Source: CAYRWR01 sp964537555
GTDB lineage: Bacteria > Spirochaetota > Brevinematia > Brevinematales > CAYRWR01
Reading direction: 5' to 3'
Assembly: GCA_964537555.1 (NCBI GenBank)
Contig: CAZIAD010000002.1
Coordinates: 108,919-172,918, forward strand
DNA length: 64,000 nucleotides
Shown: in pieces, positions 1 to 8,098 of the stretch
Position numbering within the stretch: position 1 is the stretch's first letter
Layout of the letters: every line of letters begins with the position of its first letter
Translations under genes and position numbers: made by a program
The notes under the pieces: model-generated
Seen by the model: only the letters and a program-made list of their open reading frames with translations
Told to the model about the DNA's origin: nothing
The model's database searches: none

Positions 1-2
1 TG

Positions 3-179
3 GGAGTAACGCGCATGTCAGCCGGGTCTGTGACCACAGTGGGGGGATATGGCCAGCCGGGAGGGGGTCATACCCCGCAGTTTGAGATCGATGATGAGCG
101 CAGTGTAGCTGAAGTAGCCCGGGCTATATCTTCACTGGGTTATGAGCCTGTATTTAAAGACTGGGAGATGATAGGATGA
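3..179 (+). CDS. thiH: 2-iminoacetate synthase ThiH, C-terminal fragment (partial at window edge)
   Basis: This is the last 58 codons of a gene that enters from the left edge, in frame from base 3 to the TGA at 177-179. The peptide carries RMSAGSVTTVGGYG, then QFEIDDERSVAEVARAI, and ends GYEPVFKDWEMIG. That tail is characteristic of ThiH, the radical SAM tyrosine lyase that makes dehydroglycine for the thiazole half of thiamine. The radical SAM cysteines lie outside the window. It overlaps thiE by 4 nt (ATGA), which indicates translational coupling in a thiamine operon. The identification rests on the short C-terminal signature plus the neighbour. Confidence 0.8.
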   Translation, partial: GVTRMSAGSVTTVGGYGQPGGGHTPQFEIDDERSVAEVARAISSLGYEPVFKDWEMIG

Positions 180-805
180 AAAAAGTGCTGCCTCAGGGTA
201 TATACGGCATACTGGCCCGGGACCTGTCCCGGGGCAGATCCAATGTGGAGGTAGCCCGCGCCATGATTGCTGGTGGGATCTCTGTCATCCAGTACCGGGA
301 CAAAGACACTCTTACTAAAAAAGAACAGTTCCGGGAATGCCAGGAGATCAGAAAAATGACCGGGGATGCCGGGGTTCTCTTCCTGGTAAATGATTTTATT
401 GATATTGCCCTCTGTGTAGATGCGGACGGTGTCCATCTGGGACAGGACGATCTGCCCCTGCCTCAGGCCCGGCAGCTGCTGGGAGAGCGTATCATCGGAC
501 TATCCACCCATTCCCCGGAACAGGCCCGGGAAGCAGTCAGGCTGGGAGCCGATTACCTAGGGGTGGGCCCCCTCTTTCCCACTCAGACCAAGATCCACCC
601 GGAAGGGCCGGTAGGACTGGACTACCTGGATTATGTGGTGGAAAACATCGACTGTGATTTTGTAGCCATAGGGGGTATTAAGCCCCATAATCTGGGCACC
701 GTGATATCCAGAGGGGCACACAGTGTATGCCTGGTATCTGCCATTACCGAAGCTCCTGACATAGAGGCCCAGGTGCGCAGCCTCCAGGATCATTTCAGGG
801 CCTGA
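176..805 (+). CDS. thiE: Thiamine-phosphate synthase ThiE
   Basis: ThiE joins the pyrimidine (HMP-PP) and thiazole phosphate moieties to give thiamine phosphate. The 209-residue length is usual for this TIM-barrel family. Visible motifs are QYRDKD near residue 40, FLVNDFIDIA near 70, DGVHLGQDDLP near 90 (diphosphate and Mg binding), GLSTHSPEQA near 112, DYLGVGPLFPTQTK near 130, and the C-terminal AIGGIKP glycine loop. The start ATG overlaps the thiH stop by 4 nt, so the two are translated together. It ends 9 bp before the end of the convergent DUF3108-like gene, with no obvious terminator between them. No TPP riboswitch is visible; it would lie upstream of the window. Confidence 0.95.
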   Translation: MKKVLPQGIYGILARDLSRGRSNVEVARAMIAGGISVIQYRDKDTLTKKEQFRECQEIRKMTGDAGVLFLVNDFIDIALCVDADGVHLGQDDLPLPQARQLLGERIIGLSTHSPEQAREAVRLGADYLGVGPLFPTQTKIHPEGPVGLDYLDYVVENIDCDFVAIGGIKPHNLGTVISRGAHSVCLVSAITEAPDIEAQVRSLQDHFRA

Positions 806-814
806 TGCCATATG

Positions 815-1561
815 TTAGCGGGGCAGGGCTTCTGTTCCTCTTTTCAGGTCTTTGATAGTGATAATCATACGCAGCTTATCTCCGGGTATCACTAGTTTAT
901 ACGGAGTCCGGTCCTGATCCAGCAGGATCACAAACTCATATCCCATACCCCCGTTTTCTTTTACCTGTACTGCGGGAGTGCGGGTGTTATTATATTTTAC
1001 CGTAGTATAAGCGGCAGTAAAACTGGCTTTCTTATAATAGATCCCGAACAGATATCCAAAATCGATTGTCTTATTATTTTTAATGTAGTAATCATAATCC
1101 AGGCTGCGCATATAGGCTATCATGGTATAAAAGCTATTGATCCTTCCTTTGTAATTCAAAGTATTTAACACATTATTGCCTTTATTGTGTTTGAATTCCA
1201 CCTTATTGTCCTGGGGGTAAAACCAGAACCAGAGGCGGTCGATCCAGTCTCCCTGGTGTACCCATCTCTCATTATAGAGAGGATCCAGGGTCACAGGGTC
1301 AAAATACGTCTTTTCCTTATCATTAAGGTAAAATACCTTTTTTCTGGATACGGAGGTCCCCCAGCCTTCTGCCACTGTACGGCCCTTATAGGTAGTGAGC
1401 TTATCCACGCTGATAGTCTGATCTCCGATATACATACCCAGTACATGCACTGAAAACACCAGCTTTTCCCCGACCTTCATAGGCAAAGGGTCAATAAATT
1501 TATCTACAGGATACAGGCTATTGATACTGATGAACATTAAAAATAACATTAAACGTTTCAT
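815..1561 (-). CDS. Secreted DUF3108-type protein
   Basis: A 248-residue protein starts with a clear signal peptide (KRLMLFLMFISINSLYP). A beta-rich domain follows, with features of the DUF3108 family: LPMKVGEKLVFSVHVLGMYIGDQTI near residues 25-50, and regularly spaced aromatic strands such as VFYLNDKEKTYFDPVTLDP and ERWVHQGDWIDRLWFWFYP. DUF3108 proteins are periplasmic or envelope proteins of poorly defined role. The ATG is preceded by GGGAGA. The gene stands alone, convergent with thiE and divergent from the lipoprotein at 1742. The family call is by recognition of the N-terminal strand pattern only. Confidence 0.7.
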   Translation of the reverse strand: MKRLMLFLMFISINSLYPVDKFIDPLPMKVGEKLVFSVHVLGMYIGDQTISVDKLTTYKGRTVAEGWGTSVSRKKVFYLNDKEKTYFDPVTLDPLYNERWVHQGDWIDRLWFWFYPQDNKVEFKHNKGNNVLNTLNYKGRINSFYTMIAYMRSLDYDYYIKNNKTIDFGYLFGIYYKKASFTAAYTTVKYNNTRTPAVQVKENGGMGYEFVILLDQDRTPYKLVIPGDKLRMIITIKDLKRGTEALPR

Positions 1562-1696
1562 ATTTTTCTCCCTTCAGGATATTATATCATAAAAAAATAT
1601 GATATTAAACTTACACCTGATTAAGGGCTGAAAAAGGGTTTTAGATGCATAAAATTATTACTCCAAAAAAAATGGAGTATATACCCTGACCCTGGT

Positions 1697-1724
1697 TTGA
1701 CAGGATAATTCCAGTAATTATACT
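1697..1724 (+). promoter_or_regulatory. Sigma-70-type promoter for the lipoprotein at 1742
   Basis: A perfect -35 TTGACA (1697-1702) is followed after 16 bp by TATACT (1719-1724). The predicted start near 1731 would place the ribosome-binding site AGGAGGTG at the very 5' end of the mRNA, giving an unusually short leader of about 11 nt. Just upstream is a small inverted repeat, TACTCC...GGAGTA (about 1660-1680). Confidence 0.5.
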
Positions 1725-1741
1725 ATAAACAGGAGGTGAAT

Positions 1742-2176
1742 ATGAAAACTCAGGTAAAAATCATAGCTATACTATGTATGTGCCTGGCCTATTCCTGTGC
1801 AGTAGAACAAGAATCCAGCCAGTATGCCGGGGGAGGGACCAAAGAGGTCTATATCAAATATAGAAATGGCCACAGTATATATAAAAACTATTATCCCGAC
1901 GGTATACTCAGGGAATATTTTAGAGACAGAGGTATGATAATCTACACTACTTATTATCCCAATGGACTGAAAAAATCCCAGTATTCCCGCAGCAGATCTG
2001 ACCTGGTCACTTTTAGCCTGTTTGATGAAAACGGAAATCTTCTTCAAAAAGCCCGGGGATACTCCCTGATAACGAATAATACCTATAATTCTGAAGGAAA
2101 GATGATTATTCAGGAGATCAGCACTAACCTGGAGCCGGACCCTTTGTATAATGTGGCTGATAAATTACAGCCATAA
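1742..2176 (+). CDS. Small putative lipoprotein with MORN-like repeats
   Basis: A 144-residue protein. The N-terminus MKTQVKIIAILCMCLAYSC ends in a lipobox (AYSC), so the mature protein is probably a lipid-anchored envelope protein of about 125 residues. The body contains repeats of the type YYPDGILREYF, YYPNGLKKSQY and FDENGNLLQKA. These resemble the xYxxGxlxxxx units of MORN or antitoxin YwqK-like repeats, which form beta-hairpins. I chose ATG 1742 over the GTG at 1736 because the GTG lies inside the Shine-Dalgarno AGGAGGTG. No catalytic residues are visible and the function is unknown. Confidence 0.75.
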   Translation: MKTQVKIIAILCMCLAYSCAVEQESSQYAGGGTKEVYIKYRNGHSIYKNYYPDGILREYFRDRGMIIYTTYYPNGLKKSQYSRSRSDLVTFSLFDENGNLLQKARGYSLITNNTYNSEGKMIIQEISTNLEPDPLYNVADKLQP

Positions 2177-2179
2177 ATG

Positions 2180-2203
2180 AGGGCCTGTATTCCTACAGGC
2201 CCC
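2180..2203. terminator. Bidirectional hairpin between convergent genes
   Basis: A perfect 9-bp stem GGGCCTGTA / TACAGGCCC with a TTCC loop (2181-2202) lies between the stops of the genes ending at 2176 and 2219. Neither side has a strong T-run, so it is a transcription-limiting hairpin rather than a textbook intrinsic terminator. Confidence 0.55.
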
Positions 2204-2218
2204 GCATTACACACTATC

Positions 2219-2830
2219 TTAAATATCATCATCTACCTGGGTATCCCGGTCCGGCCCCTGTACATCCAGGAACAGAGAGGATAGTTCGTAGGCTTTCCAG
2301 ATCCCTTTATTGTTCTTCTTTAAGGTGACGGGACGGGGCCAGTCAGTACCATAACAAGCTACAAATACCTTTATGGTATCCTCACTGATTATACTGTGGG
2401 GATTCTGGGTGACGATAAACTTATAGGGCAAGGGGACTTCATAATTATTTTGAGGCGTCGCTCCTTCTACATAGGCCCAGGGAATATGTTTTCTTTGAGG
2501 CAGGGAAAAACGGTTAATATGATATTCCAGGCCTGTACCGGGTGCAAATCCTTTGTAGACCTTTCCATCCTTCAGATTACTGCGATCCAGGGCAATTACC
2601 ATAAACTGTTTTCCCAGATTCTGGTCTTCCATAAACTTCATAAGTGCTACCAGCATAACCACTGCCCCGCCTTCGGGTGACGTAGCCTTACTATCCCTGA
2701 ATGCAAGAAACTCTTCAGTAGTGGACGGTATTTTTTCTACTATTACAGTAGTCTTCTTGGTGTCCTTGGCCTGCAGGGATGCAGGAATAGTCAAAGCAGC
2801 AATCACTAAAGCCGTGACAATATACTTCAT
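2219..2830 (-). CDS. Secreted protein of unknown function
   Basis: A 203-residue protein starts MKYIVTALVIAALTIPASLQA, a clear signal peptide with an AxA-type cleavage region (SLQA/K). The ATG at 2830 is preceded by AGGAGG at good spacing, so I prefer it to an upstream in-frame start at 2866. The mature part has IPSTTEEFLAFRDSKATSPEGGAVVMLVALMKF near the N-terminus and a beta-rich, proline-rich second half (YKFIVTQNP, VFVACYGTDWPRPVTLKK). I do not recognise the family with certainty. The many aromatic and charged surface positions suggest a soluble periplasmic protein. It shares an intergenic hairpin with the convergent lipoprotein gene. Confidence 0.7.
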   Translation of the reverse strand: MKYIVTALVIAALTIPASLQAKDTKKTTVIVEKIPSTTEEFLAFRDSKATSPEGGAVVMLVALMKFMEDQNLGKQFMVIALDRSNLKDGKVYKGFAPGTGLEYHINRFSLPQRKHIPWAYVEGATPQNNYEVPLPYKFIVTQNPHSIISEDTIKVFVACYGTDWPRPVTLKKNNKGIWKAYELSSLFLDVQGPDRDTQVDDDI

Positions 2831-2907
2831 ATTAGCCTCCTGAATTTTAAAAATATTATGCAGCATCTATAAAACTATTCTACCTCAGAAATGCTAAAAA
2901 TGCAAAA

Positions 2908-3897
2908 TCATTTAGAAGATAAATAAGAAACTATTTGAGTATCCGGCATTTTTTCTTTTAAATCTGCGATCTTATCTTCATTCAATGTGGCTATCTCTCT
3001 TATATATAGCTGTTTGAGGCCTTTCATAGCCACAAGGGGGGCCATGTCGCTGAGAGGATTGCCATCCAGCAGCAAGTAGGATATTTGAGACAGAGAAGTG
3101 AGGGGACTAAGATCTTTTATCTGATTACCCTGGAGCTGAAGGAGCAAGAGGCGCTTCATTTCAGCCAGGGCCGAGATATCACTGACCTGATTATTAAATA
3201 GGGTAAGTTCCTCCAGGGCGCTCAGACCCTGCAAGGCCTGAATGTCTGTGATCCTATTGATTGCCAGGATCAGCCGCTTCAATCGACTCAAACCCTCCAG
3301 GGGACGGATATCTTTGATCTGATTATCGCCCAGGTTTAAGTATTCGAGGCCTTTCATTTCACGGATCACAGATATATCTTTAATATTATTGCTGCCGGCA
3401 TGCAGTTTTTTTAGGGCTGACATTTTGCGGAGCGGAGTCAGCTCATCCAGAGAATTATTTTCCAGATTCAAATCCTCCAGGGCGGTGAGTTCACTGAGCT
3501 CGCTGATGTTGAACAGAGAGTTAAAGCTCAGATCCAGTCTTTTCAGAGCAGTGAGGCCCTTCAGAGGGACAATATGGGAAAGGTCACAATAGGAAAGATC
3601 CAGTTCAGTAAGGGGAGTGAGGTCAGATAAAAAATCAATATTAAACAGGCTGTTTTTAGTGAGTACCAGAGACCGGAGCTGGGGTAATGCCCTGAGGCTG
3701 GAATAATCCTCTATAGTGCAGGAACTAAGGTCGACATGCACCAGACTGCTCAGTTGTTCTATTCCCTGAAGGCTATCCATTACTTTATCAATACACTGCA
3801 GGCTGCTCAGTTCATCTACATATTCCACGCCCTGAGAGTAAACACATTCCTGCAGGTCCTCATCTGTAAATGACAGGTCTTTGATTAGAATTCGCAT
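2908..3897 (-). CDS. Leucine-rich repeat protein (internalin-type 22-residue repeats)
   Basis: A 329-residue protein has about eleven consecutive LRRs of roughly 22 residues between residues 45 and 300, of the internalin/SDS22 type (LKRLDLSFNSLFNISELSELTA; LEYLNLGDNQIKDIRPLEGLSR). The conserved asparagine ladder and the I.DI..L..L pattern are clear. There is no signal peptide, cell-wall anchor or enzymatic domain, so a cytoplasmic protein-binding role is likely. A 39-bp gap separates it from the preceding hypC-hydE fusion on the same strand, so it may be the last gene of the hydrogenase operon. The function is not deducible from sequence. Confidence 0.85.
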   Translation of the reverse strand: MRILIKDLSFTDEDLQECVYSQGVEYVDELSSLQCIDKVMDSLQGIEQLSSLVHVDLSSCTIEDYSSLRALPQLRSLVLTKNSLFNIDFLSDLTPLTELDLSYCDLSHIVPLKGLTALKRLDLSFNSLFNISELSELTALEDLNLENNSLDELTPLRKMSALKKLHAGSNNIKDISVIREMKGLEYLNLGDNQIKDIRPLEGLSRLKRLILAINRITDIQALQGLSALEELTLFNNQVSDISALAEMKRLLLLQLQGNQIKDLSPLTSLSQISYLLLDGNPLSDMAPLVAMKGLKQLYIREIATLNEDKIADLKEKMPDTQIVSYLSSK

Positions 3898-3936
3898 ATT
3901 GGTCCTTTTTATTGATTTAAAAAAAATATAAATGAA

Positions 3937-5253
3937 TCAGTCTACCATACCCAGATGCACTCCCAGGTCGGTAGGAGCCCGGCCCAACTCTCTGAGCATG
4001 GCAATAGTATCATTGATCTGATCCTGTATGGACTCATCTTTATGGGCCCGGCCGGGATAGATAGAATAGGCATTTCTGAGAGATTCCGGGGTCACATTGA
4101 GCATGACTGAATTGGCCCCTGACATCAGCCCTTTGTGACGGGCCCGGGGTGACAGGGTCTCATAGGCAGTTGTCACCAGTATCTTGGCATTTTTGGGGTC
4201 TATAATACGGGCCAAAGCGATAGTCTTGATCATGAGCTGTTCTGTGCCGGGTGCCTTGCCGGCATAGGGGGTATCAGGATGGGGAATAAAGGGCCCAAAA
4301 CTGTACATCTCCGCGTTCAGGGATTTTGTCAATAAAAGGTCATCTACCACTGATTGTTCTGATTGTCCCGGGAAACCGATCATAGATCCTGTAATGATCA
4401 GGTAGCCCAGCTCATAGGCCCGCCGGATATGGTCCAGCCTGTCTTCCAGACTGTATCCGGGATGCATGACCTCGTACAGATCAGGGTCAGATGTCTCAAA
4501 TCTCAGCAGCATCCCCCGGGCACCGGCCTGGTACAAGAGATCCAGCCCTTCCAGGCCTACCTCACCCACCGAGATAAAGATCAGCACTGCATGGCGCCGT
4601 TTTATCTCCCGTATGATCTCTGCCAGCTCTTCTACCGGAAAACCAATATCTTCCCCTCCCTGGAGCACCAGGGCCTGGAATCCGAATTTTTCAATGGCCA
4701 GCTCCACATTGGCATAAAATGCCTCTCTGTCCATACGGTAGCGGCTTAAATGAGTGTTGTGGGTGGACAATCCGCAGTATTTACAGTTTCTTTTACAGTA
4801 AGAAGTAAACTCTACGATGCCGTGTACGCAGCAGGAATTATCCATGTGCTTGGAACGCAGAAAATTGGCCGCTTTGGAGAGGTAGGTGACCTCAGCATCG
4901 TTCTGTATAGCCATGAGGCTGCAGAGCTCGTCATAACTGAGCTCCCTGTCCTCCATGACACGGTCCAGCAGACGCACGATCTCCGGGCGCAGGCCTTCCC
5001 CCTCCAGGTCCATGCGGGACAGCCGCATATCCGTCTCCTGGAGTGAGAAAAAGCTTTCCTTCCAGGTATTGATGATGGTCTCAGCTTCCCGGGCATCCAT
5101 GGATTTAATGACAAATCCTCCCTGCGCATAGACATAATCTCCCACATTTACATCGGGGAGTTCGAGGTAGGCCTTTTTGTGCTCATTAAAATATTCGACA
5201 GTGGCTACATTATCCTGAATATCGACGATCTTACCGGGGATAGCGTAACACAT
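3937..5253 (-). CDS. HypC domain fused to HydE-like radical SAM enzyme
   Basis: A 438-residue two-domain fusion. Residues 1-75 are HypC/HupF-like, with the N-terminus MCYAIPGKI carrying the Cys2 that HypC uses to hold the Fe(CN)2CO unit during [NiFe] cofactor assembly. Residues 85-435 match HydE, the radical SAM maturase of [FeFe] hydrogenases: VHGIVEFTSYC, then C153-x3-C157-x2-C160, SRYRM, LVLQGGED, LLRFETSDPDLYEVMHP, MIGFPGQS, FGPFIPHPDTP, GANSVMLNVTP. It sits in a [NiFe] hydrogenase operon, and no HydF, HydG or [FeFe] hydrogenase is in this window. The domain calls are strong. The joint function is unknown; a role in building or supplying the NiFe(CN)2CO centre is inference. The cognate HypD, HypE, HypF and HypB must be encoded elsewhere. 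Confidence 0.88.
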   Translation of the reverse strand: MCYAIPGKIVDIQDNVATVEYFNEHKKAYLELPDVNVGDYVYAQGGFVIKSMDAREAETIINTWKESFFSLQETDMRLSRMDLEGEGLRPEIVRLLDRVMEDRELSYDELCSLMAIQNDAEVTYLSKAANFLRSKHMDNSCCVHGIVEFTSYCKRNCKYCGLSTHNTHLSRYRMDREAFYANVELAIEKFGFQALVLQGGEDIGFPVEELAEIIREIKRRHAVLIFISVGEVGLEGLDLLYQAGARGMLLRFETSDPDLYEVMHPGYSLEDRLDHIRRAYELGYLIITGSMIGFPGQSEQSVVDDLLLTKSLNAEMYSFGPFIPHPDTPYAGKAPGTEQLMIKTIALARIIDPKNAKILVTTAYETLSPRARHKGLMSGANSVMLNVTPESLRNAYSIYPGRAHKDESIQDQINDTIAMLRELGRAPTDLGVHLGMVD

Positions 5254-5262
5254 GCTCAGTCC

Positions 5263-5505
5263 CTATTCACAGTCAAAGGATACCAGCCTGAGTTCCCGGG
5301 TCGGAGAATCTTCGATCTCTATCTCTGCTCCCTCTGCGAGAGTACCTTTGGTATTTTCATTGAAGAAATGGATCAATATCTCTTTATTGATCTCCGTATA
5401 TTCCCCCATACGCAGGTAGACTTTATTTATTCGGCTGGTCTTTTCCTGTTCAGCTTTGGCCAGCAGGTCAGCTAGCAGGTCTTTTAAGAGATGCATCTCG
5501 TGCAT
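5263..5505 (-). CDS. HypA-like nickel chaperone lacking the zinc domain
   Basis: An 80-residue protein aligns with the N-terminal nickel-binding part of HypA/HybF. It has MHEMHLL (His2 is the HypA nickel ligand), an amphipathic helix, KVYLRMGEYTEINKEIL, and the TKGTLAEGAEIEIED strand that in HypA leads into the zinc site. Ordinary HypA is about 113 residues with two CxxC pairs. Here the chain ends soon after that strand (LRLVSFDCE) with a single cysteine, so the zinc domain is absent. Position and sequence both support a hydrogenase role. There is an AGGAG ribosome site 6 nt before the ATG, and the gene lies between the endopeptidase and hypC-hydE genes. Whether the short form is functional or degenerate is open. 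Confidence 0.75.
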   Translation of the reverse strand: MHEMHLLKDLLADLLAKAEQEKTSRINKVYLRMGEYTEINKEILIHFFNENTKGTLAEGAEIEIEDSPTRELRLVSFDCE

Positions 5506-5531
5506 AATGAGCTCCTTTTTAAATGCTTGGC

Positions 5532-6020
5532 TTATTGTATAGCAGAATAAGATTTCTGTAAATAGTGGATGAGTTTATCACAGCTGGATTGGACAGCCGG
5601 GCTCATAGTATCACCCAGATTGGCACTAGCCAGCTGTATACCCAGGTAGTATACTTCACAATGCCCATCCTGTCTCATCAGTGCCCCGATAGTAGACAGG
5701 GGAAACATGTGTGTGGATACGGTCTGCACCGGGATCAGCTCCTCCGGGACGAGGCGTACTTCCCCCACCTTTCCTTCCCAGTTAGCAGCATCGATAAATA
5801 CTACCTTAGCCGGCCGGACCTGATCGGCTGCATCCACACTGTTTTCGGGATGCATACCGGCATTATAGAGCACTATTCTGTCTGAACGTATATCCAGATG
5901 CTTTGCAATATAGGGACCGGCCCCGTCATCACCCCGCAGATCATTGCCCACTGTGACCAGCAGCAATATTCCTTCTTCAGGTAATGACAGGGCCGTCTCG
6001 ATGTCTTTATCTTCCCACAA
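5532..6020 (-). CDS. [NiFe] hydrogenase maturation endopeptidase (HycI/HyaD family)
   Basis: A 162-residue member of the M52 endopeptidases, which clip the C-terminus of the large subunit after nickel insertion. The signature is VGNDLRGDDGAGPYIA (the GNxLxGDDGxG motif with its nickel-sensing Asp/Glu), followed by VFIDAANWEGKVGEVRLV and the nickel-ligand histidine region STHMFPLSTIGALM. The proposed TTG start at 6020 overlaps the alpha-subunit gene by 14 nt and has only a weak ribosome site. An internal TTG further down is possible, so the start is uncertain. The substrate is presumably the adjacent alpha subunit, whose C-terminus continues 9 residues past the DPCxxCxxH motif. Confidence 0.88.
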   Translation of the reverse strand: MWEDKDIETALSLPEEGILLLVTVGNDLRGDDGAGPYIAKHLDIRSDRIVLYNAGMHPENSVDAADQVRPAKVVFIDAANWEGKVGEVRLVPEELIPVQTVSTHMFPLSTIGALMRQDGHCEVYYLGIQLASANLGDTMSPAVQSSCDKLIHYLQKSYSAIQ

Positions 6021-7335
6021 ACTTTACATCCAGGAAATGAGCTGAACAGGAAATACAGGGGTCATAGGCCCTGACCAGCATCTCCATGCCCAGAGTGATC
6101 TCTTCATCACTCTTGTCAGCCAGCATCTCCGGGACAAATTTTTTCATATCATACTCGATATTGCGTATATTCTGACCGGTGGGGATAATACAGTTAGCTG
6201 CCTGTATGATGCCCTTGTCATCCACGGTATAATTGTGGAATAAAATACCCCGAGGAACTTCTACAGCTCCTACCCCATTTCCAGCTTTGACCGGGATACG
6301 TTTATGTTCATTCAATCCCACCACTATCTCTTCATCATAATTGATACCGGTGTTCATGAGGTCCTTGATGATCTCTATACCATGATAGAGGCAGTGTATG
6401 GTCTCAAGCAGCTGGGCCACCGTATTCAGGTAGGGATTCTTTACAGGTGCCTTAAAGCCCAATACATTGGCGATCTCTTTAGCCTTGGGATGCAGCTTAT
6501 TACTGTTCAGGTTAAAGCGGGCCAGGGCTCCTACCATATAGGAATCACGGGACAGTTTACAGTGTTTGGCACTGGAATGGGAAACTATAAACTCATTGGT
6601 TATTTTCTTATAATCGTTTTTATTCATCCGCACGCCATCAGTGGAGCCTACATCACCCATGAGGAGGGGGTATTCGTCATCATCAGAGACCAGAGCTACG
6701 TACTCAGTATCCCTTTCGTAATCAGGGAATTTGAGAGTGGCAGCCAGTTCGATGGTGGCATTGAGATCAGGGATCATACCTTCCAGATAATTGAGGAAGG
6801 TCTGCAGGTCTGCAGCCGTAGGCAGCTTGGTAAAACCGCCCACTACCGTGGTGATAGGATGGATATGCCGTCCTACGAAAAGGTCACACACATCATTGAC
6901 AGTCTTTTTCATCCTGAGAGCCCGTCTTACCACATCATTATGGGTATCTATCAGGGGTACAAAGCTCTTGACCCCCAGGATATCGGGAGCTACCAGAAGG
7001 TAGATGTGCAGGAGGTGACTATCCAGATTTTCCATATCCAGGAGGAACTTCCGGAGTTTGATGGTCTGGGCACTGGGGGTAAATCCGATAGCTGCCTCTG
7101 CCGCTTGCAGTGATGCCAGGGTATGGCCACAGGCACAGATACCGCAGATACGGGAGGTGATATGCTGAGCTTCAAATATTGAGCGTCCCTTGAGCATTCC
7201 CTCAAAAAAGCGGGGTGCTTCTACAATGGCCAGTTTACATTCTTCCAGGGACCCATCTTTCACATTGACTATAATATTTCCATGGCCCTCTACCCGGGTC
7301 AGGTATTCTACATTGACATTTACATTTCTTCCCAT
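6007..7335 (-). CDS. [NiFe] hydrogenase large (alpha) subunit, group 3b sulfhydrogenase type
   Basis: This 442-residue subunit carries the NiFe active site. The L1 motif RICGICACGH lies near residue 60 and the C-terminal L2 motif DPCISCSAHF supplies the other two cysteine ligands. The chain extends 9 residues after the motif histidine (ending FVGR), the segment the neighbouring endopeptidase would remove. RVEGHGNIIV near residue 12 is also typical. With the delta, gamma and beta subunits it would form a cytoplasmic NAD(P)-linked bidirectional hydrogenase or sulfhydrogenase. I chose ATG 7335 because AGGAGA lies 6 nt upstream and 1 nt separates it from the delta stop. An in-frame ATG at 7359 would overlap delta. 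Confidence 0.95.
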   Translation of the reverse strand: MGRNVNVNVEYLTRVEGHGNIIVNVKDGSLEECKLAIVEAPRFFEGMLKGRSIFEAQHITSRICGICACGHTLASLQAAEAAIGFTPSAQTIKLRKFLLDMENLDSHLLHIYLLVAPDILGVKSFVPLIDTHNDVVRRALRMKKTVNDVCDLFVGRHIHPITTVVGGFTKLPTAADLQTFLNYLEGMIPDLNATIELAATLKFPDYERDTEYVALVSDDDEYPLLMGDVGSTDGVRMNKNDYKKITNEFIVSHSSAKHCKLSRDSYMVGALARFNLNSNKLHPKAKEIANVLGFKAPVKNPYLNTVAQLLETIHCLYHGIEIIKDLMNTGINYDEEIVVGLNEHKRIPVKAGNGVGAVEVPRGILFHNYTVDDKGIIQAANCIIPTGQNIRNIEYDMKKFVPEMLADKSDEEITLGMEMLVRAYDPCISCSAHFLDVKFVGR

Positions 7336-7336
7336 C

Positions 7337-8098
7337 TTATTCTCCTGTCTTGGCTTCATCGCTATGCAAGCGTATGGTATTGTACATATTCATCTTCTGG
7401 ACTACCTGCTCCAGGGGAATATCATATTTCTTAAGCACGGAAGTCATACCATTTTTATTGGGATTGTCTACCAGTCCCCGGCAGCCATAACAGATATTCC
7501 CGTTATTGGTACACCAGGAGTTACATCCCGCGCGGGTCACAGGGCCCAGGCAGGTCACTCCTTTTTCATAGAGGCAGACGTTTTCATTGAGTTTGCATTC
7601 TACACATACTGACTTATCAGGTACATTATAAGGCACACCGGACAGTACTGACTTCAGGACTTCCACCAGCTCGGGAGGATAAATAGGACAACCATATATA
7701 TAGTAATCTACTTCGACCACCTCGTGGACAGCCATGGTGGGGATAGTCTCAAAGAAATGGGCCTGTTCCCCATAGACATCTTTACGTACATCTTCCAGGG
7801 GGCGGTTATTCTTGATACCATTGATCCCGCCCAGTGTGGCGCAGGAGCCATAGGCGATCAGCACTTTGGAGCGTTCCCGGATCTTCTTGATACGTTCGAC
7901 TGCTTCAGTGGTGGTGATACTGCCTTCAATGATGGAGACATCATAACTATGGTCCCACTTTTCACTCATCACTTCACGGAATTCTACTACATCTATTGCG
8001 CCCAGGATGTCCAGGAGAGTCTCTCCAAAATTGGCCACCTGTAACTGGCATCCTTCGCAGCAGGCGAAGTCAAAAAATGCTACTTTTGGTTTAGACAT
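7337..8098 (-). CDS. [NiFe] hydrogenase small (delta) subunit
   Basis: A 253-residue iron-sulfur subunit of the NADH ubiquinone oxidoreductase 20-kDa family. It holds the electron-relay clusters next to the NiFe site. The N-terminal FDFACCEGCQLQVANF gives the proximal CxxC ligands, LIAYGSCATLGG the third, and GCPIYPPELVEVL the fourth. A C-terminal cysteine-rich domain (CVECKLNENVCLYEKGVTCLGPVTRAGC, CTNNGNICYGCRG) fits additional [4Fe-4S] clusters as in group 3 enzymes. Its ATG overlaps the stop of the gamma gene by 1 nt (TAATG), implying coupled translation. Confidence 0.94.
   Translation of the reverse strand: MSKPKVAFFDFACCEGCQLQVANFGETLLDILGAIDVVEFREVMSEKWDHSYDVSIIEGSITTTEAVERIKKIRERSKVLIAYGSCATLGGINGIKNNRPLEDVRKDVYGEQAHFFETIPTMAVHEVVEVDYYIYGCPIYPPELVEVLKSVLSGVPYNVPDKSVCVECKLNENVCLYEKGVTCLGPVTRAGCNSWCTNNGNICYGCRGLVDNPNKNGMTSVLKKYDIPLEQVVQKMNMYNTIRLHSDEAKTGE

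Noticed and set aside
6304..7113. Long open frame (269 codons) on the plus strand opposite the hydrogenase alpha gene
   Set aside because: It mirrors a well-defined alpha-subunit gene with all metal-binding motifs; it has no ribosome site and its peptide has no recognisable pattern.
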